Assembly (NCBI GenBank): GCA_959347315.1
Contig: OY365813.1
Location: 13,095,891-13,159,890, forward strand
Length of the DNA: 64,000 nt
From: Bimastos eiseni
Taxonomy: Eukaryota > Annelida > Clitellata > Crassiclitellata > Lumbricidae
Direction of reading: 5' to 3'
The notes below the pieces were generated by a model. That model worked only from the letters and a program-made list of their open reading frames with translations, did no database searches and had not been told where the DNA came from. Positions 32,730-41,989 of this stretch are shown here, piece after piece (within the stretch, counting starts at the first letter, position 1; each line of letters starts with the position of its first letter). Made by a program: the position numbers and the translations under genes.

Positions 32730-34120
32730 AATAGACTAGCACCCAACTTGACCCAAGAGTGCCAAGACATCTATTTTAGAGGACTGCTATATAGGGAGAC
32801 TCCCGTCCTGTGTATATTGGTCCTTGGCTAACGTGTGTCATTATTCTGGAGACCTTATATTTCTGTGGGGTTTGATAATTTACTGTAATATTATACGAGC
32901 TATAGTCTACTACGCTTCAGTGCTGGTCAATAATGAAACTGCGGCGATTTTAAATTCAGATCTGCCATCTTGCGGGTCGTGCGCTACATACGACAGGTGC
33001 GTTGTAAATTGAGCCAGACAAACACAAAATTTGATTAATATTCTGAAAGTGAACAGGATATTTAAGCTTTGTGCGATTCCTAACTGAACAACTTCAAGGG
33101 CTTCAGAGCCTTAAAGTTGAGTGTCTGTTGAAGTTATATTTTAATAGATATCGTGACAGGCAATATGGTATTACTACCCACCTCTTTTTGTGGAGTGACG
33201 TCAACTATATGATGCATTTTCGGGAAATAGTGGGAATCGGTTCTCAGCCTTTTCGCTAACATCAAAGTGATCTTTGAGCGTTTGGAAAGAATAACTTTTG
33301 CTAACATCTGGTGTCGAGGTGATCCACCAGTTCTAGCGAAAGTAGTATGTGACAACTTCGCAACAATCACGACTGTGTAAGTACATCTAAGGCAGTCACC
33401 TAGAGCCTATGATTTGAAACACTATGTGCATATCAGTACTGTGTATGTTATACAAATGCTATTAATAACCGCAATGTAACCATAACATTGATTCAGCGCA
33501 GTACGAGACCGCTAGAATACTGAAAAACGCTGCAAGCTTAACTCTCTGGAGTAAAATGTTGTACACTGCTTGTAAATAACTTCTGTACATATATTCAAAG
33601 ATAAAAAAGTATCTGTTCTTATCAGCTTAATATCTTATATGTCCTCTATCCGGGGACATCGATATTAAACTGATTTTTGGACATGGGAGAAGATGCAGGG
33701 GCTTGCTCCGGCTTATCCACGGGTTGGCCCGGTATTGCAGTACCTCCGGGATCGACCCACTCCCCGTGAAAATACAAGAAAAAAAATAAGATAGACAAAC
33801 TTACTCTGTCACCGACAACGCCAGCCCGATGGTTCGTTAAGATAGGCCTATAGTAATTTTGGTCCAAATTAGTCCCAGGTTTATTTCGAAAGAAAGGAGT
33901 CTGAGCATAGCCGGAGACTTGGCTCTGAGTTTGGGGGGACAGATCGACAACATTTAGGTTGAGGACAGGTCGTACAAAAAGTTCAATTCCCAAACTACAA
34001 TAGCAGCGGTTCAGTCTAGATCACCATACTGGAGACGCATTATAAAGACTTAAATACAATACAATTGCTTGGTGATTGTTGCGTCGCTTTGTCTACTAGT
34101 TTAAAGTGAAGTTGTATTGA
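32730..34120. other. Stretch without recognised gene
   Basis: A 115-codon minus frame at 33646-33993 and a 78-codon minus frame at 33134-33370 have no recognisable motifs. No supported exon. Confidence 0.3.
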
Positions 34121-34124
34121 TTAA

Positions 34125-34475
34125 AAATAATTTGTGATTAAAAAGAAGTTTGATTGACGCAAATATATTTTGCTTAATTCAATAGAAGTTCAATAAAAGT
34201 TCAAACACTGCCAATAACATATCATCGCAGATTCATACTGTACTTGTAATCATGCTACAGTCTCTCAGTGTCTCTCAATTAAACTAAATTATTATTATTA
34301 TTTTTATAATTATTATTATTATTATTAACTTAAAATCATTATTAGTATTAGTATTAGTATTATTTGTATTATTATTTTTTGTGTCGGATTGATGATAAAT
34401 ATAGTTTCCAGTCAACATTTACATGGTCAAAATATATTTGCGTCAATCAAACTTCTTTTTAATCACAAATTATTT
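34125..34475. mobile_element. Foldback element with 48-bp perfect inverted repeats
   Basis: The left arm 34125-34172 (AAATAATTTGTGATTAAAAA...) is the exact reverse complement of the right arm 34428-34475, as far as I can align by eye. The 255-bp spacer holds an ATT/TAT-rich tract (34285-34378) and no ORF. I could not define a target-site duplication, so it could be a foldback MITE or another inverted duplication. Confidence 0.75.
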
Positions 34476-34549
34476 GTCATCTGTTATTTCCCATGGTCAG
34501 ATGTTCGGGAGGGGGGGCAAATGTCCTACACTCATTTTGCAAACATGTC

Positions 34550-34730
34550 AACTGCGCACTTACTTACTTTAGGCCCTGATTGAGGGAAGCGATAGTTGCT
34601 AAGCTCTTTTGTCGTTCGTAAAGGGAATAATGCGGAAGAGAATCTCTTCAATCGGGTCTATCTTGGCGGCTAGCGGTGCTGTTAACTAAGCTCAGTGGAT
34701 CAATATTTTGGGGTCTTGGGGGCATCGTAA
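34550..34730 (+). repeat. 181-bp direct repeat, copy 2
   Basis: Two mismatches relative to 28620-28800. It begins 74 bp after the foldback element. The 3' flank ACGATCGCTAGCGATTTTT is partly like the flank of copy 1 (ATCGTTCAAAAATCGTGATC), so the true element may be slightly longer. Confidence 0.95.
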
Positions 34731-35204
34731 ACGATCGCTAGCGATTTTTTAGATGAGAATTTAGCAACCTTGCAACAGCAGATGACAACAGGAACCAAAA
34801 ACAAGCAAATAAACATCTTAAAGTGGATATGTAACTAATTGCTGGTTCTTTGCAGTAGGCCTAGTACCAGACTACTAACTTGTTTCATAATCTGAAGCTG
34901 TAAGTAACATTAATTTATAATTTATATATTATGAATATTATACGTTCTAATTAGTTACTTTGTCACAATAACTTAAAAGTTTGTTAAAGACTTGAAGATA
35001 TCCCCTAGGACTCAAAAATATCCCCTACCTGAAATTGGAGCATTTGCCTCTTGACGCCTTTGATCATATTCATGTAAGATAATATTTTTTTAATCTGTTT
35101 TTTTTAATTTTAAATCATTGAATTTTTGCTGAAATTCGGCACAGACGCTTTCTAGACAGTCATCATGTTATTTTTGAGTCGCCCCTCTGATGGTTTCACC
35201 CGGT

Positions 35205-35246
35205 GCTGTCCGCCTCCGCCCCCCCCCCCCCTAGTGACGTCACTGG
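35205..35246. mobile_element. Right end of a hAT-like element
   Basis: A C tract then CCCCTAGTGACGTCACTG, whose reverse complement CAGTGACGTCACTAGGGG matches the TIR of the 5368-6416 element (CAGTGGCGTCACTA). The left end was not found in the window. Confidence 0.5.
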
Positions 35247-35249
35247 CCA

Positions 35250-36430
35250 ATTCTGCATAGAGAAGTCAGAAATATTATTCTTATCATTATTAAAATAAAA
35301 TAGGCATCGTACAATATAACATTCAACAATCAGTTCTTATTCCTAGACTTTAAGCCAAACTCGTAGCAGTAGTCAAAGAACCGTGCGATTTCTCTCCTCC
35401 CAATTATTTTTAATTTTGTTGAAGGGTTTTATCTTTCAAATGATTAGGACTTCTATGATTATCTCTATTGTCAGGGATTGCTCTTCCTCATACATAATCA
35501 CAGATTCATACCATCCATGTATATAGCGGCGATGTGCGGTAGGGGTCTCCGAGAATTGTCGAACAGCTTTCTTCTTAAAAAATCAAATGGACTGGTACTT
35601 GCAGCTTTTCGTTTTTCTGATCAGCAAACTGGCAGAGTCCCGTTCTGACGACTGGAGGTTACTGACCCACTCAGTACTGTCCTTGCGCCTGGCCAATATC
35701 GTGAACTCTGACCTCCTCACGGTTGGCCTAAAGCGGCAACAGTTAGCTGCAGCATCGGCATCAGCCGCATCACCCAGGGTGCATACCAGCCGGGGGTCTG
35801 TGTTTGCTGCCTGTCCTCGCTTAGGGTATAAGGTGACCTGCTACGAGTCATATTGGTCAACCTTGGGACCTCAAATCCGATTATACATGTATTCCCCACT
35901 TGAGCGTACAATCACCCGTTACTAATTTAATTTTACCTTGCCCTATCTGTAAAACTTATAGTTTCATGAAACCAGTCTCAGACATAGGAAATATAACATT
36001 AAGCACACGTTCAGTTGTCTGAAATTTGGGAGGGGATATAAGCTACTCCATCCCCGCACTCCAAATTTGGGGGATCGTCCCCCGCTGTCCCCCCTAAGTC
36101 TCCGCCCGTGAGTCTGACAAAACCGCAGAAATGCTTACACGAGGGACAGCGGAGAATAAACTTAGCTAGAATTTTAAAAAAAAGAAGTACAGATACTCTT
36201 TTCCGTAAACCCAAACTGAGGCAATTCTGTTCGCTTCGTGCCAACGCCTGCGTTCGTTCCTTTTGTTTTCTAGCAGCGATCTCGGATCCTCTGTTGCGTC
36301 ACTTTCAGAAACATTCAAAACACGTGGCTAACCTTGAATAGTAGTGAGCTCACATTTCAAACGCACGCAATATAACCTTTATAGCTTTTGTTTCTATCAC
36401 ACTGTACCATGGCATTACATCACACGGGGT
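35250..36430. other. Stretch without recognised gene
   Basis: A 112-codon plus frame (35587-35925) with RLLTHSVLSLRLANI and AASASAASPR has no known family signature. CCCCCTAAGTCTCCGCCCGTGA at 36089-36110 resembles another hAT-like end. No gene supported. Confidence 0.3.
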
Positions 36431-36432
36431 TA

Positions 36433-36894
36433 AGGGTCATCCACAAAGGACGTCCGCAACGAGGGTGGTCATGGAACACGCGGACAAATGCGGACATGAG
36501 GGCGCAGGGGTCGTAGACTGTGCGGACGCCCGCATGTGACCATGCTAAACTATTGCCAAAATCACGTCTAATGGTAGTTACATTATATTCTTAGTTGTTT
36601 ATTAGTAGCTTTAGGTTATACTTCACATTTGAGAGAACGATATACCAAGCTTACATGCAAATAAGTGTTTATTAAATTTAAGTTTTTTTACATAGCCTTT
36701 ATTCAATCTCATTCTTTGACAATGAATGCCTATTAAAAAGAGATGCAGTAAAATAGTTATCGGCAGTTGCAATGGTGCGGGATACATGTGTGATGCCGCA
36801 AGTGGGTAAAGCGGGTCACTAGAATGCGGACAAATACGGACAATGGGAGGGGTCAAAAAGTTGATTTTTTTGGACGTCCTTTGTGGACGACCCC
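36433..36894. mobile_element. 462-bp MITE with GGGTCRTCCACAAAGGACGT TIRs and TA flanks
   Basis: The left end AGGGTCATCCACAAAGGACG(TCC) and the reverse complement of the right end GGGGTCGTCCACAAAGGACG(TCC) match over ~23 bp with two differences. TA lies immediately outside both ends (36431-36432, 36895-36896), compatible with a TA target duplication. The interior repeats GCGGACAAATGCGGACA near 36480 and 36825. No transposase. The superfamily is not assigned; TA duplication alone does not decide it. Confidence 0.75.
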
Positions 36895-37049
36895 TATAGT
36901 CTGTTCACTTGTCTCCTCTGAGCGTCATCATGCCAATTCGCTTTTGTGGGTACTGGGTATGAATACAAAACCATGAATACAAAATGCGCTGCAACGCATC
37001 CAAATACTCCATAGTGCTAAGTACCCCTATACGAACATGCTCAGATAGG

Positions 37050-37321
37050 GCTTAAACATCCGGTGTCTCTAATAATCGAAAATAACTGACAGATAACAAA
37101 GAAATTGTTCCGATACGCCAAATGATCAAGAACGCTAACCTAAGACGGAGACCAATCCCAAGACCGTTCCTTTAAGACCAAGACCAGTACCGAAGCAGTC
37201 TAGACCAAGACCAAGACCGATGGTCCGAGACCTAGACTAAGACCGATGCATTCGAGACCAAGACCAAGACCGCAGTTTTCCGGTCTCGAGACCAAGACCG
37301 CGGTCTCGAAACCACATCCCT
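37050..37321 (-). mobile_element. GGTCTT/GGTCTCG element, copy 2 (inverted)
   Basis: Read on minus it starts CAGGGATGTGGTTTCGAGAC, continues with GGTCTTGGTCTCG words and ends in the flank CGATTATTAGAGACACCGGA, as in copy 1 at 11670-12115. Confidence 0.7.
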
Positions 37322-37621
37322 GCTTTTGGGTGGGCGAATAGTGGGCGAATAGTGGGCTCGTGGGCTTTGCTGCCCACATCACACCCATATTAAATTGCCC
37401 ATTAACCAACATTGCAATATCCGACTTCTGGGTGGGCGATGAGTGGGCCAGTGGGCTAGGGCTGCCTACATGACACCCATTTTAGATTGTGCTTAGCGGC
37501 CCATTAACCAACATTTGCAGTATCAGACTCTTGGGTGAGCGATGAGTGTGTTCGTTGGCTTGGGTCACCCACGTCACACCCATATTAGATTGCGTTTAGC
37601 GGCCCATTTTCCAGTGTTGGC
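37322..37621 (+). repeat. ~102-bp tandem repeat, three units
   Basis: Units start at about 37323, 37425 and 37527 with CTTNTGGGTGGGCGATGAGT and contain CACACCCATATTAGATTG, then TAGCGGCCCATTAACCAACA. It lies exactly between two GGTCTT elements. Confidence 0.85.
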
Positions 37622-37750
37622 CACGGGACCAAAAGCTCGAGACCAAGATCGAGAGGTTCAAGACCAAGACCGAGACCGAGTGGTCCGAGACCAGGACCGA
37701 CACCGAGTGGTCCGAGACCAAGATCAAGATCAAGACGAAGACCGATCCTT
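37622..37750 (-). mobile_element. GGTCTT/GGTCTCG element, copy 3 (short)
   Basis: CGAGACCAAGATCGAGAGG and GAGTGGTCCGAGACCAGGAC words, repeat part only. Confidence 0.6.
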
Positions 37751-38239
37751 TTTTATACGCAATTCAGTTTATTAAGACGCTAAAACGGAATAACACGCTT
37801 ACAGCATTAATTTTATTGCTGAAGAATACTAATCTCAATAATTGTCCAGAAATCAGCTTTACTGGCCACTCTGAGTTATTGCGGGTTCAGCCCTTGGCTT
37901 CGGCCTGAAAATATCACACTATAAATTGCTTACAGTACACGATAGGTAAGTACTCTAAGACATCTGAAGAAGTAGATTAATGTTTCGTTTGAATGGTGTA
38001 CTTGTACCACGGACCTCAGAATTGCAGGTTTACAGTGCACACACGTGGCCGACCATACAATTATTAGATTGCTCCAAAACCTTGAAATTTTTAAGGCAAA
38101 TTTTTAATTGGCTAGCTCCGTTGCAAATGCAATTTTTTTCCTGCTCATATTAACATGAATATAGGGTTCTATTAGTTTGGGCAGCACGCCGTAAATCGAA
38201 AGCAATCGCTGACCCCATAATTATTAATTATTAGGGCCT

Positions 38240-38516
38240 AGTCATGTCTCTTCAGTAATCGAAGATGGGCCATAAATATCGAAAAAATTTGCTATGATGC
38301 GGCAAATGATCAAGAGCGCTAACTTAAGATGGAGACAAATCCCAAGACCGTTCCTTTAAGACCAAGACCAAGACCGACGCATTCGAGACCAAGACCGAGA
38401 CCAAGACCGATGGTCCGAGACCAAGACCGATGCAATCAAGACCAAGACCGCAGTTTTCCAGCCTCGAGAAAGTCTCGAGACCAAGACCGCCGCATCGAGA
38501 CCACATCCCTGATATC
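38240..38516 (-). mobile_element. GGTCTT/GGTCTCG element, copy 4
   Basis: On minus it begins CAGGGATGTGGTCTCGATGC and ends with words related to the copy 1 flank (GATCATTTGCCGCATCATAG, CGATTACTGAAGAGACATGA). Confidence 0.7.
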
Positions 38517-38529
38517 TGGTAATTGAGAC

Positions 38530-39040
38530 TTTAAACAAAGTCGATATAAATTAAGACAGGCAACACAGTTACCAAGTGTATGTATACGTTGTGTGTTGCC
38601 TGTATCGCAGATTTACTCCTTTTAGTAATCTGTCAAATGCACACTGCTTCATTGTCATCATACCATGGTCATGTCATATGGTTATCATTATTTTTGTTAT
38701 CATTGACATCATCATTATTATGATCATTCATCCTTAAATAGCTCACCAATGTGCTGGAAAATCTTTCAAATTTAGTCTCGTCTGTAGATGTCTTGCATGT
38801 GAACATATCTATACATTTCTATGAATTTCTATGAGTTTCGGTCTTTGTGCTTGTACCTGTATCTATATCTGTCTGTGTGTCTATTCCTATGTGCCTGTCT
38901 GTCTGTCTGTGTTCTGTCAGTACGTCTGTTTGCCTGCTTGAAGGTAGCATAATGGAATAGAGAGACCAGGGTGTAAATATGAGATCCAGATAGTACACAC
39001 AGGCCCACGTTCTCTTATAAACAAACAGTTCATTCGATCA
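38530..39040. other. Stretch without recognised gene
   Basis: TCAT-rich and TCTG-rich microsatellite-like patches (38655-38725, 38850-38935); no exon recognised. Confidence 0.4.
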
Positions 39041-39044
39041 GTGA

Positions 39045-39240
39045 TATTTTGACTCCTCCAGGGCCTAGCTCTGCCTTCAGCAATGATGCAAAGCTGCCTC
39101 AGTTGCTAACGTTTGCTTTTCTTCAAAACCTACCTTTTCTCGCGGGGCCTTTCGCACTGGCAACGCTTCTGAACGGTTCACCCTACCAGAGGCGCTTTAT
39201 AAATGCTCAAATACAATACAAATACAATACAATAATCAAT
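39045..39240 (+). pseudogene. LINE/SINE 3' end fragment
   Basis: The frame carries KLPQLLTFAFLQNLPFL, compatible with the last block of a LINE C-terminus, followed by GAGGCGCTTTATAAATGCTC and an ATACAATACAAATACAATAC tail. The tail is the best evidence; the protein similarity is weak. Confidence 0.5.
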
Positions 39241-41120
39241 TTTATGTAAGATTAAAACGGTTCTAAACGCAAGTGTTGTTAGTGTTTTAATTCTTCCTAA
39301 CTGTTAACAAATTTAAGCTGTTAAATATGATGCTTCATAAAAATAAATGGCGTGTGGTAAAATCGATGTCTTATACATGTTTTTAGCTATTTAACCTTTG
39401 TAATGGAGGGGGTGTAGAGCTCAAATGTACGTACGCATGGGGGTCCTCGAAATGTACGCGGTGCAACAGAGGGGTAGGGGGTCCGAAAATCCAATTTTTT
39501 GCGTACCTAATATATGGATGGGCCCTATAATTGGCGCCTTGCATGACTGCCAACAATTAAATTCGTGGAGGCTTTGCTTAATGTGTGGAATTATGTGTTT
39601 TTAAGGGAAATCAAGTGATTATCTGACGACAACGACATTTTCGGTGGAGTTCCAACTGAAGATGATTTGCATCGGAATTTTCGTTCAGAGTTTCCCCATG
39701 TTCTTCTTCGTCATCATCATCACCCTTATCCTTAGCCCTTGTTGTTCTGGCTGCCGGATGTTTGTTAGAGTCAGTTGATGATATCGATATGTATAAATTT
39801 CCCTATAGGCCTACCTTGAAGATAGTGACTTGCAAAATTTTTCTATGATCTGAATTGATTCATTTTAATCTAAGAACTTATAGAACTTAGAATTACTATA
39901 ATCACCCTCAACGCTTCGCTCCATGGTAGCTGTGAAGCATTCAGTGTCAGAACCTGAAGCTTATGTGTTACTGTCAGGCAATCCCTACCCTAGTCTATCC
40001 TATGGTGCTTGCCAGTGTCATCCGTGGCAGGCCTTAGATTGGAGGCATTGTAGTGAAGAAGGTGTCACAGTGTACCTTTCAATGGCTTCAGTTGCTTGTA
40101 GCCATTAGGATGCTGAGACTGGCGCTTCTTTGACCTGAAGATTTTACCTAGGCCTACATTTACTAACTAAAAAACAGACTATTTCTGTTCAGAGTTACGC
40201 ACAGTTATGATACCAAAAGTCGCACAACAGATTGAACAGAATAGTCGTTCTGGTACAACCTTTGTTAACAGGAGAAAGTGATTTGGAACATAGGATAATT
40301 GTCATGATTATCCGGATGCCAGCATTTCGGTGGTGATGGACAGGCCTACGTCTTATGCGTTTTCTGTACAAAATAGTAAGATAGATAGCAGAAAATAATT
40401 ATCAGTAAAAAAACTATTACAATTGTTATACGCCAAACTCTCGTTTAAACTGTTATCGCCGTATGTTTCTAAGGCCATTACTGAATTATTGTGCATTATG
40501 TAAATAACCATTCTTGCTTTATGCAACATAAGGTGGATGCATTTTTAAACTGTTATTTCACCTGGCGAATGCGTGTGTAGCAGTTTCATTTCGTTTGCAT
40601 TCGCTAGGTGTCCGCGTTGTTTTAATGATGGAGTTGATGAAAATAATTCGTCTTATGCTGTTTTCTGTCAACTGCCTTGTATTCTGTCGTCTTGTATGTT
40701 TCTAGGTTTTTGTTTTTCTGTATTTGTTTATTATGTGTATGTATCAAACCACTGTAATCAGACAAATTTAAGTATTTGACACCGATGCTGCCGTTTGACT
40801 ATCTTCAGCCATCGTTGCCAATCACCCTCCATCATCTGCCTCAGGATCTTTCACTCATCGGGCTTTCCATTCCAAACTGTTAAAAAATTCTTACCCAAGT
40901 TGCCCAACTGATCTGATCCCCTCGCCTTCCAATTATTGACCTAAATGACGCCCACCTTAACAGTCACTCTATTAACACACGTACGCTCGTCACCTCCTAT
41001 TTCTATTTTAAGCAACACAATTCCTAGCGAATTGAAGGACACGTCAACCTTATGGGGTAGCTAGAATCGATCACGCTTCCTGCTGCTCTCGCGCTAGTGC
41101 ATTATTCTAGTCTATTTAAG
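39241..41120. other. Stretch without recognised gene
   Basis: Contains a possible DNA-transposon end at 39395-39525 (GGAGGGGGTGTAGAGCTCAA ... TATGGATGGGCCCTA) and a diverged SINE fragment at 39530-39575. No exon recognised; the first exon of ARPC5 could lie here but was not found. Confidence 0.35.
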
Positions 41121-41124
41121 GATT

Positions 41125-41350
41125 TATAAAGCGCATCTCGCAGCCAGTAGGCTTACAATCTAAAACTGAGGCGCTTCCAATGCAAAGAACCCCTAGAGAA
41201 AAGAAAAATCTTAAGAGAACGAACAGAAACAGTTGTGCTACTAGGTAAGATCATAAGATTCCCAGCATGAGGGCTCCATATAGCGATGGGCCGACAGAGG
41301 CATAGACACGTACGATGCTGAGCTGTGGTAGTTCTATACCGATCCATTAG
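41125..41350 (-). repeat. Retroposon tail region (inverted)
   Basis: On minus the sequence reads CTAAGACTTTTTC-like text, then CTACTGGCTGCGAGATGCGC and TTTATAAATCCTTAAATAG, a GCGCTTTATAAATCC tail of the retroposon kind. Confidence 0.45.
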
Positions 41351-41888
41351 GCCCTACTCGACGATCGGAGACGACAGCCGGCGGCCAAGTAGGCAAGGGC
41401 AAAATTAACTCGGCCTCTGGACATCCGTGCATTGCACATTCATGTTTCATGGTACTAGTAGACCTATTACAATAATTCTGGTTTATTTCAGAAATTCAAT
41501 CTCTTGCTAGTACAGTCATTGCACGGGGACCTTAAAAGGCCATTCAAACGGAGAGCGGTGGCGATGGATGTCACTCGGTTAGACTCTTATTGAAAAATGA
41601 GCTAGGTCGAGACCACAAATTATATAATCGTTATATAAAAATGTTGACTTTTACATTATGCGTAGCGTCGTTAAGCTTCTAACCATGGTGTAACCATGCT
41701 TCTAACGAAAAGCGCAACACTATCTGTTGCTCTAATAGAAATACGGTAGTCTATGAATTCGCATCGTAGGGCCGGAAACCTGCGTTGTTTACCTCATCGT
41801 TTGTTTATCAAAGGTTCTTTATACAATCTTTCGAATAATTGCACTCATTTTTATGAAAGTCAAATGACATGAGGATCACTGCTTTCAG

Positions 41889-41974
41889 GACGGTGGATGT
41901 TGACCGGTTTTCGTACGAGACCTACCAAGAGGATCAGGCGACTGACTAGATGGCTATCGGACCCTCAGAGGCAG
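41889..41974 (+). CDS. ARPC5: Candidate ARPC5 exon near the N-terminus, with in-frame TAG
   Basis: ARPC5 is the 16-kDa subunit of the Arp2/3 complex, which nucleates branched actin. The segment lies between acceptor TGCTTTCAG and the strong donor GCAG|GTGAGT. Entered in phase 2, it reads TVDVDRFSYETYQEDQATD, a TAG stop (41947-41949), then MAIGPSEA plus one base. The family N-terminus has F-R-x-V-D-V-D-x-[YF], an acidic stretch and a G-P-[DS]-E motif at this spacing, so both sides of the stop align in one frame. The upstream exon should end with a split Arg codon; it was not found. Either this copy is a pseudogene, or the stop is an assembly error or variant. The next exon (to about the KNPP region) was not identified before 45298. 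Confidence 0.6.
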
Positions 41975-41989
41975 GTGAGTAGCGGTAGA

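Noticed and set aside
28620..34730. Full LTR retrotransposon
   Set aside because: The repeats have no TG...CA termini that I can define, and there is no primer-binding site, gag, protease or integrase between them; the enclosed RT belongs to a LINE.
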